NCBI GenBank assembly: GCA_965279125.1
Contig: CBDIHL010000045.1
Location: 186,001 to 250,000, forward strand
Direction of reading: 5' to 3'
DNA: 64,000 nucleotides
Origin: Dinoroseobacter sp965279125
GTDB taxonomy: Bacteria; Pseudomonadota; Alphaproteobacteria; Rhodobacterales; Rhodobacteraceae
The position numbers and the translations under genes are program-made. Positions within the stretch are counted from its first letter, which is position 1. Each line of letters starts with the position of its first letter. Of this stretch, positions 17,344 to 25,379 are shown piece after piece. The notes beneath the pieces are model-generated. The model was not told the origin of the DNA. It saw nothing but the letters and a program-made list of their open reading frames with translations, and did not search any database.

Positions 17344-18626
17344 CAGTCGTCGTCGCTCCAGTCACTGCCGGCCCAGCGGCGGGATTTGTGGAACATACGC
17401 CGTCCCAGAATGGCAGCACCCGACAGGGCCGACACAACGGCGGCGATCAGCATCCAGAACGCCGATTTCACCCCTTCGGTCACCGAAACGCTGATCTGGT
17501 TCGGGCGCGATCCATTGCCCCAACTGCCTGATTCCGACTGCTCGATATTCAGGGTGTAGCGACCCGTTTCCGGCAACCGCAACGTCGCGGTCGTGATGCG
17601 CGAGCCTTCGGACCAGTTCTCGCCGTCTTGCCTGCCGAAGTAGTATTCCGCCTGCCGCCCAAATTCGACAAGGCTGTCTCCGCCGGGGCGGATCAGTTCG
17701 ATATCATACCATGCCCAGCCATTGCTCGCGTTGCTTTCCAACCGGATCGTGACCAGATCGGCGGCATTGCTGATGTCGAATGGCAACGAGATCGGGCGCG
17801 TCGTAGGCAGGTTCCGCTCGGTCATCACGGGTGTGCTGTTGCCCGCGAGCATCCCCCACAAAAACAGCGCGATGCCCGCCGAGACAAACCCCATATTGCG
17901 CAAAAACGGCCCATGCGCCCATGGCACGAACGGTTGCAGCGGATGCACACCCTTGGCCCGCGGCATCTGTGTCAGCCCAAAGGCCTGCTGCACCACATCC
18001 GGCGCAAGATACGAGGTCAGCTCCACCTCGCGCTCAGGCCCGTTCAGCGCTTGGGTCAGTTGCTGGGTGTCGCTCATGAAGGTCACGTAAGGCGTGCGAT
18101 CCCCGCGCCGGGGCGCGAAGTTGAAGCTGCCCTCGGCATAGGCAATGCGGCGCGCGCCAGACTCGAAATAGGCAAACCGCTCGCCCCCCCAATAGGTCGA
18201 AGGCTTGTTCTCTGCCCGGTTGACCCGCGCTTCCGTCCACCAGCCGGAATTGCCCATCCCGCGCACTTTGCGGGTGAAGGTGAAATGCCCATCCTCTATC
18301 GCCAGCCAGCAATAGCCGTGGGTGGGCGAGAACAGCTGATGCTCGATCCATTCCCATTTCTGGCCTTGATACGTCTCGATCACCTGCAACGTGCCGATGA
18401 CGGTCCAGTGGACATCCTCAAGCGTGCCTTCCATCCCCAGCTCGAACGGCGTGTCGGGGCGGGGGGCCTTGTTGTAGGCCTCGAGGATCTTGTAGTTGTC
18501 TTGGGCGTCCAGAAGTGCTCCGCAATATTCGCAGGACCGCGAGGTCACACGCCCCCCGCCCAACACCGACAAGCCCGCGCCGCAGGACGTGCAATTGATC
18601 GAGCGGGTGGTCTCAGCGCTGCTCAT
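17343..18626 (-). CDS. zinc-ribbon DUF4178 membrane protein (large)
   Basis: This 427-residue protein begins with a zinc ribbon (CTSCGAGL ... CEYCGALL, about residues 13-40), followed by a DUF4178 domain with the typical ELGMEGTLEDVHWTVIGTLQV and EWIEHQLFSPTHGYCWL segments. A membrane helix near residue 250, a presumably extracytoplasmic beta-sandwich region and a C-terminal helix near 395-415 (FWMLIAAVVSALSGAAILG) follow. The start is ATG 18626, overlapping the previous stop (ATGA). Function unknown; the operon points to a membrane-associated polyamine or stress process. Confidence 0.8.
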   Translation of the reverse strand: MSSAETTRSINCTSCGAGLSVLGGGRVTSRSCEYCGALLDAQDNYKILEAYNKAPRPDTPFELGMEGTLEDVHWTVIGTLQVIETYQGQKWEWIEHQLFSPTHGYCWLAIEDGHFTFTRKVRGMGNSGWWTEARVNRAENKPSTYWGGERFAYFESGARRIAYAEGSFNFAPRRGDRTPYVTFMSDTQQLTQALNGPEREVELTSYLAPDVVQQAFGLTQMPRAKGVHPLQPFVPWAHGPFLRNMGFVSAGIALFLWGMLAGNSTPVMTERNLPTTRPISLPFDISNAADLVTIRLESNASNGWAWYDIELIRPGGDSLVEFGRQAEYYFGRQDGENWSEGSRITTATLRLPETGRYTLNIEQSESGSWGNGSRPNQISVSVTEGVKSAFWMLIAAVVSALSGAAILGRRMFHKSRRWAGSDWSDDD

Positions 18627-19240
18627 GTCACGGTCTTGATCTTCCACGGATCAATCCATTCGCCAACATACCACGCATTGCCGCCATCCCAGACCTCAAG
18701 CGACAAAAGCCCGCCCGAGGGCGAGGTGAAGTTCGCGTAATAATGCTGCTCGCCAAGCGCGACGACCTCGGGCAGCGCGCCGCGGAACGCAATGCAGGTC
18801 GCCTCGTCCGTTTCGCTGAGCATATAAGTCTCGCGGTCAAATTCGACCTGCGTTCCGAGGGTCAGGTTCTTGGGCACGTCCGGGGCGGCGCGGCGTGGCA
18901 CTTTGCGCTCCACCGCGTATTCGCCTTCGTCGACGCTGATCCAGATGCCCTCGGGCCCAGCTACACTGAGCGGGCACCAAAACTCGTCCCACCAGCCCGC
19001 GCCATAATCGAACCGGATATGCCCGGACGGGGTGTATTGCTTTGAGCCGATCATCACCGTCTGACCCACGGCCATCAGGCTTGGCGCGTCCAGCATCACG
19101 CCGCGCTCGCCCGCCGCACGCAGGGCCTCGCCATCGCGCACGATCGTGGTGCCGCAGCTGTCACAATCGAGCATACGGGCAAAGGCGATCTTGGCCCCGA
19201 GGGGGCTGCCGCAATTGGGACAGTGTGTTGTGTCGGTCAT
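18623..19240 (-). CDS. zinc-ribbon DUF4178 protein (small)
   Basis: This 205-residue soluble protein starts with a zinc ribbon (CPNCGSPL ... CDSCGTTI, residues about 6-31) and continues with a single DUF4178 domain (LMAVGQTVMIGSKQYTPSGHIRFDYGAGWWDEFWCPL). It is the first gene of the minus-strand operon and overlaps the large DUF4178 gene by ATGA. The paralogue pair presumably work together. I chose ATG 19240 over an upstream ATG at 19273 because the ribbon begins directly after it. Confidence 0.8.
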   Translation of the reverse strand: MTDTTHCPNCGSPLGAKIAFARMLDCDSCGTTIVRDGEALRAAGERGVMLDAPSLMAVGQTVMIGSKQYTPSGHIRFDYGAGWWDEFWCPLSVAGPEGIWISVDEGEYAVERKVPRRAAPDVPKNLTLGTQVEFDRETYMLSETDEATCIAFRGALPEVVALGEQHYYANFTSPSGGLLSLEVWDGGNAWYVGEWIDPWKIKTVT

Positions 19241-19352
19241 GATGGCAACTTGGCTAGCATATCCGCGCGGCAAGGCAAGTCTGCGTCGGGGCAGGGCTTG
19301 CGTATTTCATGGTTGACCCGCCCCGCCCGCTGGCTTACGAGGCGCGCACTTA

Positions 19353-19429
19353 GGCGCGGTAGCTCAGCTGGTTAGAGCGCACGACTCATAATCGTGAGGT
19401 CGAGAGTTCAAGTCTCTCCCACGCCACCA
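19353..19429 (+). tRNA. tRNA with CAT anticodon, probably elongator tRNA-Met
   Basis: A full cloverleaf is visible: D arm GCTC/GAGC, anticodon stem CACGA/TCGTG with loop CTCATAA (anticodon CAT), T arm GAGAG-TTCAAGT-CTCTC, and encoded CCA. The acceptor GGCGCGG/CCACGCC has one C-A mismatch at 5:68. The lack of initiator features makes it elongator Met, or tRNA-Ile with a lysidine-modified CAT anticodon; I favour Met by similarity of the body. Confidence 0.93.
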
Positions 19430-19440
19430 CTTCCCCTAAA

Positions 19441-20442
19441 TCACTTAGAGAACGCCCACCGCGTATGCTGGTGGTAAGGTGCATCTGGCGTTACCTCGAT
19501 GCTTGGCCAGCCGTCGTGGTTTGCGGCATCAGGCCAGCCTTGGGCTTCCAGCGCGATCCCGGAATAGCTGGGGTAGGGCGCGCCGTGATGGCCGATAAAC
19601 GCGCCGGTATCGAAGCTGCCGAAATCGAAAAGCTGCAAGCCGGGCTCCGTCGTCGACATCTCCATCGTGACGCCTGTCTCGCCAGTGATCCGCGCGGCCA
19701 GCGTCAACGGGCGTTTCGCGTCTGCCAGCACGTAATTGAGGTCAAACATACGCTCCGGACCAGCCGCAAAAGGCGTAGGGTCGCGAAAATCGAACGGGCT
19801 GCCGTCTACAGGCAAAACACGTCCCGTCACCATCAGATCTGGCCCGTTCTCGGTATACCGATCGGCAAATATCTGAACGCTATGCCCGCGCGCATCCAGG
19901 CTGCCGTCGAGGTTCCAATAACTGTGGTTTGCCAGATTGATCAGCGTGGGCGCATCTGTTTGGGCGACCAGCACCATATCCAAAGCGGCGCCGATCACGC
20001 GGTATTCTGCGCGGATCACGCGGGTTCCGGGGAAGCCCGATAGCCCATCCGGCAGCGCCAGCTCCAGCACGGCGTGGGTTGGCGAGGTCTCAACGATGCT
20101 CCAGACGCTGACATGGGGCCCATGTGATCCGCCATGCTTGGTATGGGTGTCGTCCAGATTGGCCTCGAACCGGTGCATCACGCCTGCAATCGGCGCGCGT
20201 GCGTTTCTGATCCGGTTCACCACCGGCCCCATCACCGCGCCAAAGCTCTTCATTGGCCCGGCATAGCCCGCCAGATCAGGGCCGCCCAGCGTCAGGGGAT
20301 GGTCCAGCCCCGCCAGCCTGACATCTTGCAGAACCGTCCCCCATGTCAGGATCGAGATAGTAAGCTCGTCCGTCCCGATGGTGATCTTTTCGACGATCTC
20401 ACCGGCGGCGGTGGTCCCGAAAGGGGTGATCTGAGCGCTCAT
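19441..20442 (-). CDS. galM: aldose 1-epimerase (galactose mutarotase)
   Basis: This 333-residue mutarotase interconverts alpha and beta anomers of hexoses. The family landmarks are GAVMGPVVNRIRNARAPIAG, the catalytic-histidine stretch around THTKHGGSHG, the second histidine in LINLANHSYWNLDGS, and the C-terminal GIALEAQGWPDAANH with the catalytic glutamate. It lies 9 bp after the DUF3726-like gene and is probably the last gene of the soe operon, though a functional link to sulfite metabolism is not evident. Confidence 0.93.
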   Translation of the reverse strand: MSAQITPFGTTAAGEIVEKITIGTDELTISILTWGTVLQDVRLAGLDHPLTLGGPDLAGYAGPMKSFGAVMGPVVNRIRNARAPIAGVMHRFEANLDDTHTKHGGSHGPHVSVWSIVETSPTHAVLELALPDGLSGFPGTRVIRAEYRVIGAALDMVLVAQTDAPTLINLANHSYWNLDGSLDARGHSVQIFADRYTENGPDLMVTGRVLPVDGSPFDFRDPTPFAAGPERMFDLNYVLADAKRPLTLAARITGETGVTMEMSTTEPGLQLFDFGSFDTGAFIGHHGAPYPSYSGIALEAQGWPDAANHDGWPSIEVTPDAPYHQHTRWAFSK

Positions 20443-20451
20443 CGTAGGATC

Positions 20452-20976
20452 CTAATCGTTGTCTATCTGACCCGCGCCCGCGCCTGCGGCGGTTTCATCC
20501 GTCGCGGGCACCAACGCGCCGTGACCGAGGGTCTTCAGCCCGTCCCACACGGCCTCGTCCACCGCAAAGGGCGGCGGCGTTGCTGCGCGTTCCGGCTGTC
20601 CCGCACCCCCCTTGCGCAACCCGTAGCGCGGGCGCGCGCCGCTGATCTGCCATGTGCCCTCGCGCGTGCGCGCGTAGCCTTCCAGCAAGGTGATATCGGC
20701 GAGGGTTGCCAAGATCAGGGGACCGCTTTCGGCCAAGTCAAACGCGCTTGAAGCCAACATCGGCAAGCTGTCACAGACCAGCGTTTGGCCCGACAGGCGC
20801 GGCTTGACCGGATCGGGGCCGAGCGCGTCGAGCACCAGTTTTGCCCCATCAAGGCCATGCTCGCACAGCGACAAGCCCGCTGCCGTTAACTCGTCCGCAA
20901 TGCCAGGTGCGAGGCCCCGGCCAATTGCGGCGCGTGTCATCAAGGCGGACAGTTCGGATCGGGCGGCATAGATCAT
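20452..20976 (-). CDS. DUF3726-like protein
   Basis: This 174-residue protein has an N-terminal helical region (RSELSALMTRAAIGRGLAPGIADELTAAGLSLCEHGLDGAKLVLDAL) resembling the DUF3726 family. Its C-terminus is alanine/glycine-rich. The start ATG overlaps the TGA of the preceding 544-residue protein (ATGA), so the two are translationally coupled. No catalytic motif is visible and the function is unknown. The match is from memory of the family pattern. Confidence 0.6.
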   Translation of the reverse strand: MIYAARSELSALMTRAAIGRGLAPGIADELTAAGLSLCEHGLDGAKLVLDALGPDPVKPRLSGQTLVCDSLPMLASSAFDLAESGPLILATLADITLLEGYARTREGTWQISGARPRYGLRKGGAGQPERAATPPPFAVDEAVWDGLKTLGHGALVPATDETAAGAGAGQIDND

Positions 20977-22607
20977 CGCAGGGTCGGAAACGCCCAGTCA
21001 TCCGTGGCCGTCCCCTTCGCGATTTCTTCTGCCAAGGGCGCGCCTTGGAAGAGCGTCACCCGCGTCCAACGGTCTGATTTTGGGTCGAACTTCGACGCCC
21101 CAAACACCGCCAGCTTGGCGCGCAGCAGGTCGATGGGACGCGTCTTGGCGTCGAGCACGTTATCGCGCACTTCCGCGTAAGTCAGATCGCCAACGGCTTG
21201 GACACGGCGCGCGATGCGGCGATGCTCGGGCGCGGTCATCAGCAGGCTTGCCAGCGGCGCAATCGGGTCGGCTTTGCAAAGCGCCAGATCGAAGGCTTGG
21301 ATTTGGCGCGCGATATCCAGCGGGTTCTCACGATCCGCCCCCGAGATCACATGACGCTCGCCCAAGCGCGGTTCCAGTTTGTCCTCGGAGACGTACCAAA
21401 AGAGGTCCTGCGCACCCTCGGCCTTAAGGTTAATTTCAAGCGCCCAACTGTAGCTGCGGCGCAGCTTGTCGCGCATCCGGGCGTTGCTGATCGTGGTGTC
21501 GAAGGTGGGCGTGTGGTCGTCGCACATGGTCTCGCAAAGATCATCGACCAGCTCGGGATGTGCCTCAACCAGCAGGGCAACGATAAGCTCTTGGCATTCG
21601 TCGCTTTTGTCCTGCGCATCGGCCCAGAGGGTGTCGGGGTTGAGCCTGTCCAACTCGGCCCGCAGCACCTCGATTCGGGTCATCTGCACGTCGTCGGCCA
21701 CGGACCATTCCGCGACATGGGCTTTGGCACGCTCCAGAAGTGGCGCAATCCGCGCGGCGTCTGCACCGGCGTCCAGCACACGGGCGAGGGCGGTTTCGCG
21801 GGCCTGCATCCACGCATGTAGCAGACCGGGATGGTTCACGAGGAACGGCGCCATGCCGAGGCCGGTGGAGTTGCCGATGCCGAGATGGCGCTTGAGCTTT
21901 GCGTCCAGCGGCACAGCTTTGTCACCACCCTTGGCGCGCGCCACATGCTCCACCAGATCGAGGGTGAATTGCCGGATTAACCAAACCGTCAGCATCTCAG
22001 CCGCAAAAGGTCCGTTCAAAACGGGCCGGTCCTTGATCCGATCCCGATCCGCGATGCCGAACTTGCCGTTGCCGTAGACGGCTGTGGTGCGCATCAGATA
22101 GCCGATCTGGCCAATCTCGTCGGCGTCCGGCTGCTGGCCTTGCGCGAGCGCGTCGACCACGCTTGCAAACAGGCGCATCGACTTGTTGGCGCGGCTGAGG
22201 ATCAGCTCCGTTGGTTGCATCCGCCCGCCTTCCTGGCGCGGGACTTGCGATTGCAGGCGGTCGAGATCCTCGGTCGAAGGCAGCCCATCAAACAAGGTAA
22301 ACGTCGTGTCCCACACTTCCGCGATCACCCGGTCGGTGCGGGCGTCATCGGGGATGGCGTTGGAATAGGCGATCAGCGAATAGACGTGCCCGCCGAGCGG
22401 AACACTCAGCACCGCGCGCCCATGGCCTTGCGCATCGATGTCCCATACGGGCCGGGTCACCTCGGCCTTCTGAGCGATCAGGGCGCGGATCAACCGACGC
22501 ATGAAACTCAGTCGGGTCGGAAAGGCCGCCCCGAGGCGTGACAGGCGCATAACCACGTTCGGATCGCGCAAGGGTATCGTGGTTAATGCGTCAGGATGCA
22601 GGCTCAA
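20973..22607 (-). CDS. conserved protein of unknown function, about 544 residues
   Basis: I do not recognise this family. It is soluble, without signal peptide or membrane helix, mostly alpha-helical, and rich in charged residues. Notable stretches are RRLIRALIAQKAEVTRPVWDI, RTTAVYGNGKFGIADRD, and KRHLGIGNSTGLGMAPFL. The TTG start at 22607 is preferred: GGGAG stands 7 nt before it, and the preceding dipeptidase gene ends 17 bp into this gene. The next ATG (22550) is 19 codons on. Coupling to the dipeptidase and DUF3726 genes suggests a joint pathway. Confidence 0.75.
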   Translation of the reverse strand: MSLHPDALTTIPLRDPNVVMRLSRLGAAFPTRLSFMRRLIRALIAQKAEVTRPVWDIDAQGHGRAVLSVPLGGHVYSLIAYSNAIPDDARTDRVIAEVWDTTFTLFDGLPSTEDLDRLQSQVPRQEGGRMQPTELILSRANKSMRLFASVVDALAQGQQPDADEIGQIGYLMRTTAVYGNGKFGIADRDRIKDRPVLNGPFAAEMLTVWLIRQFTLDLVEHVARAKGGDKAVPLDAKLKRHLGIGNSTGLGMAPFLVNHPGLLHAWMQARETALARVLDAGADAARIAPLLERAKAHVAEWSVADDVQMTRIEVLRAELDRLNPDTLWADAQDKSDECQELIVALLVEAHPELVDDLCETMCDDHTPTFDTTISNARMRDKLRRSYSWALEINLKAEGAQDLFWYVSEDKLEPRLGERHVISGADRENPLDIARQIQAFDLALCKADPIAPLASLLMTAPEHRRIARRVQAVGDLTYAEVRDNVLDAKTRPIDLLRAKLAVFGASKFDPKSDRWTRVTLFQGAPLAEEIAKGTATDDWAFPTLR

Positions 22608-23574
22608 ATGCGGTCTCCCAGAAGCGAAGCCAGTTCTCGCCCATGATGCCCGCAATCTCGGCCTCGTCAAATCCTACATCGCGCAGGCCCTGCGCTATAA
22701 TGTCAAAGTGGGTGTTGTTCTCGAACCACTTGGGCTGCGGCGGAAAGCCCGCCTGCGCCGCACTGCCTTCGCCGTAATCCAGATCGCGCGTCCAGCGCCC
22801 GTTGCGCATCCAGGTTACGATGCTGTCGGGCTGGTCCTGACACAGATCGGTGCCGATCCCGAGATGCTGCGCGCCATAGCGCGACGCCGCCTCGGCAGCC
22901 ATTTCGCAGAAACTGGTTAACGTGCAGGCGCTGCCGTCCCTCAGGTGATGCGGATAGACTGAAAAGCCGATCATGCCGCCCGCTTGGGTCAGCGCCTTGA
23001 TCACCGTGTCGGATTTGTTGCGCAAGGCGGCGTGCCACCAATGGGGGTTGGCGTGGGTGATCGCAATCGGTCGGGCAGAATAGTCAATGGCCTCAAGGGT
23101 CGAGCGCTCGCCCGAATGGCTCATGTCGATCAGGATACCGAGGCGGTTCATCTCTGCCACGACCTGCTTGCCCATGCGCGTGAGGCCGGTGTCTTCAGCC
23201 TCGTAACACCCGGTCGCCAGCAAGGACTGGTTGTTATAGGTCAGCTGCATCACGCGCAGGCCAAGATCGTTCCACACGGCCAGAAGCCCCAGATCATCCT
23301 CGATCGGTTGGGCGGTCTGGAAGCCGAAAATAATCGCCGTCTTGCCCTCGTCCCGTGCCGCCCGAATATCCGCGGCCGAGCGTCCGGGCCGGATCAGATC
23401 GCCATGGCGCAAGAACATCTCGTTCCACGCCTCGACGTTCAGAACCGCCTCGCGAAAGCTCTCGTGATAGGCGATTGTCACATGGACGGCATCGACGCCG
23501 CCGACCCGCATCTGCTCGAAAATCTTGCGCGACCAGTTGGCGTATTGCAGCGCGTCAATGCGAATAGGCGTCAT
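22591..23574 (-). CDS. membrane dipeptidase family protein (peptidase M19)
   Basis: This 327-residue TIM-barrel zinc peptidase belongs to the renal dipeptidase family. Visible family features are IDMSHSGERSTLEAI, PIAITHANPHWWH, HLGIGTDLCQD and a final IMGENWLRFWE (the G-x-N-x-LR motif). M19 enzymes cleave dipeptides, including Cys-Gly conjugates, and some act on other amide substrates. Its ATG overlaps the soeC TGA (ATGA), placing it in the soe operon. It has no signal peptide, so it is cytoplasmic. Confidence 0.88.
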   Translation of the reverse strand: MTPIRIDALQYANWSRKIFEQMRVGGVDAVHVTIAYHESFREAVLNVEAWNEMFLRHGDLIRPGRSAADIRAARDEGKTAIIFGFQTAQPIEDDLGLLAVWNDLGLRVMQLTYNNQSLLATGCYEAEDTGLTRMGKQVVAEMNRLGILIDMSHSGERSTLEAIDYSARPIAITHANPHWWHAALRNKSDTVIKALTQAGGMIGFSVYPHHLRDGSACTLTSFCEMAAEAASRYGAQHLGIGTDLCQDQPDSIVTWMRNGRWTRDLDYGEGSAAQAGFPPQPKWFENNTHFDIIAQGLRDVGFDEAEIAGIMGENWLRFWETAFEPAS

Positions 23575-24446
23575 CCGTGCTTCCCGTAGTAGAGGCCGAC
23601 CACATGCTCAGCTTCCGCGAAAAACAGCCACCGCAGGGCGAGGACACCGCCCAGATGCAGCAGGATCACTGGGATCGCGATCAGGTGGCCGACGGGTAGG
23701 GCGATCAGCATTAACCAAGGGACAAACAGGCCGAGGCCCATGCCAATGATCCGCAGTTTCAGGCTGTGTTTGCGCCCAATCTGGTGGACCATTTCCTTCA
23801 TCAGATAGTTGGTGCCGGTGTGGGGGCCCTCAAACATCCGCATCGCACCGCCGTTCAGACCCGTGGCCGAGTTCAGCGTATGCCCGCGCTCGCGAAACCG
23901 CTTGTCGCCGGTTTGATAGGCATAGGCCTGGATGCCGAAGGCCGCGATCAACAAAGGCGCTGCGATGCCGAGCTTCGAGGCCAAAAGTGCGCCGCCCGCG
24001 AGGCTGAGCGTCAGAAACAGCGCAGGCGTTGTCCAATGATTCCAACGCGGTACGGTCTTCATCTGCGTGTAGATCATCGAGGTGGTGAACACCGTCGCAA
24101 GGCTAAGCGCGGCCCCGAGCCAGCCGAGGACTGCAACCTTGGTGTCAAAGAAAATCGCCAGCAATGCGTAAAGTCCAAGCACGGTTAACGCCGCCACTGC
24201 ACACACGCCTTCGCGGCTGAGCCAGCTGGTTTTCCACTGGCTAAACGCGCGCCAAGCCCGCTCAGGGTGGCCGAGGTGGAAGGTCGAAGACAGCAACCCG
24301 CCGACGGACAGCGCGTAGCCAATGGCGAAGAAGGTAAACAGAACCCACCCGTCCACATCGGGCATGTTCAGCCCGAGGAAGGTTAACAGCCCAAAGCCGA
24401 GGCCGGACAACGTGGTAAACAGGATGATACTTGGGGCCGGGTGCAT
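23571..24446 (-). CDS. soeC: sulfite dehydrogenase membrane subunit SoeC (DmsC/NrfD-like)
   Basis: This 291-residue integral membrane protein has about eight helices and the DmsC-family start IILFTTLSGLGFGLLTFLGL, with HLGHPERAWRAFSQWKTSWLSREGV as the recognisable loop. It anchors the molybdoenzyme to the membrane and passes electrons to quinone. It directly follows soeB. The same fold serves DMSO reductase, so identity as SoeC depends on the SoeA call. Confidence 0.88.
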   Translation of the reverse strand: MHPAPSIILFTTLSGLGFGLLTFLGLNMPDVDGWVLFTFFAIGYALSVGGLLSSTFHLGHPERAWRAFSQWKTSWLSREGVCAVAALTVLGLYALLAIFFDTKVAVLGWLGAALSLATVFTTSMIYTQMKTVPRWNHWTTPALFLTLSLAGGALLASKLGIAAPLLIAAFGIQAYAYQTGDKRFRERGHTLNSATGLNGGAMRMFEGPHTGTNYLMKEMVHQIGRKHSLKLRIIGMGLGLFVPWLMLIALPVGHLIAIPVILLHLGGVLALRWLFFAEAEHVVGLYYGKHG

Positions 24447-25217
24447 CTAGCGCGCTCCTCCGGGTAGCTTGTCGAGGGTCTTGTCGAGCCAGCCAAGAAA
24501 GCCGTGCGATTCCGAGGCGACGGGGGCCAGCAAAGGCGCAAGGATATCCAACTCAGGCTCCGGCTGCGCGTCCGCTTTGGGACGCGGGGGCAGGTATTTG
24601 TTGGTGGGCTTTGTGCCCTGCTCTGCCATCAGATCGATGCCGCCGCGCTCGGCACTCAGGACCGACACGTTGCTCTCGGGATCGGCGAAATCGCCAAAGT
24701 GGCGCGCCCCAGCAGGACAGGTGCGCACGCAAGCGGGCTCGCGGTCTTCCTCAGGCAGGTTCTCGTTATAAATCCGGTCCACGCAGAGGGTGCATTTCTT
24801 CATCACACCCGCCGCCTGATCCATCTCGCGCGCGCCATACGGACAGGCCCAAGCGCACAGACCACAGCCGATACAGGCATCCTCATTCACCAAGACAATG
24901 CCGTCCTCGGCCCGCTTATAGCTGGCACCGGTCGGGCACACGGTGACGCAAGGCGCATCCTCGCAATGCAGGCAGGATTTCGGGAAATGCACGATCTGGG
25001 CAGGCGCATCCTTCGGGGTGATCTCATAGGAATGGACCCGGTTCAGGAACGTCCCCGAAGGCTCCGCCCCATAGGCATCCTGATCGCTGAGAGGTGCTCC
25101 GTAATTTTCGGTGTTCCAGCCTTTGCAGGACACCACACACGCATGGCAGCCCACACAGGTGTCCAGATCAATGACCAGACCTAGCTTTTTGGTCGTGCTC
25201 GTCGGCAGTTCGGTCAT
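24447..25217 (-). CDS. soeB: sulfite dehydrogenase iron-sulfur subunit SoeB
   Basis: This 256-residue ferredoxin-like subunit carries four [4Fe-4S] motifs: CVGCHACVVSC (near residue 20), CLHCEDAPCVTVCPTG, CIGCGLCAWACPYG and CTLCVDRI...ACVRTCPAG. It wires the molybdenum subunit to the membrane subunit. The C-terminal tail (LAPLLAPVASESHGFLGWLDKTL) is variable in the family. Its ATG overlaps the stop of the 43-residue membrane peptide gene. Confidence 0.92.
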   Translation of the reverse strand: MTELPTSTTKKLGLVIDLDTCVGCHACVVSCKGWNTENYGAPLSDQDAYGAEPSGTFLNRVHSYEITPKDAPAQIVHFPKSCLHCEDAPCVTVCPTGASYKRAEDGIVLVNEDACIGCGLCAWACPYGAREMDQAAGVMKKCTLCVDRIYNENLPEEDREPACVRTCPAGARHFGDFADPESNVSVLSAERGGIDLMAEQGTKPTNKYLPPRPKADAQPEPELDILAPLLAPVASESHGFLGWLDKTLDKLPGGAR

Positions 25218-25345
25218 GCCACGCCTCCCAACATCGACAGCGACGCCGACTGCGCGCTGACCTCACGGATGATATACAGAACGAAGCTGCCGAAGGTCAC
25301 AAAGACAAAGGCGGCGATCAAGAGCAGTGTCCGTCGCGGCGTCAT
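25214..25345 (-). CDS. 43-residue membrane peptide between soeA and soeB
   Basis: The protein begins MTPRRTLLLIAAFVFVTFGS and continues FVLYIIREVSAQSASLSMLG. It has one clear membrane helix (residues about 6-27) with a positive N-terminus, then a short polar tail. A strong ribosome site (GGAGGG) stands 7 nt before the ATG, and the TGA overlaps the soeB ATG (ATGA). These features make it a real gene, although short enough to be missed. I know no family for it. It may be an accessory subunit of the sulfite dehydrogenase. Confidence 0.8.
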   Translation of the reverse strand: MTPRRTLLLIAAFVFVTFGSFVLYIIREVSAQSASLSMLGGVA

Positions 25346-25379
25346 TGCGCGCCCTCCTTCTCTTTCTTGCTAAAAATAC

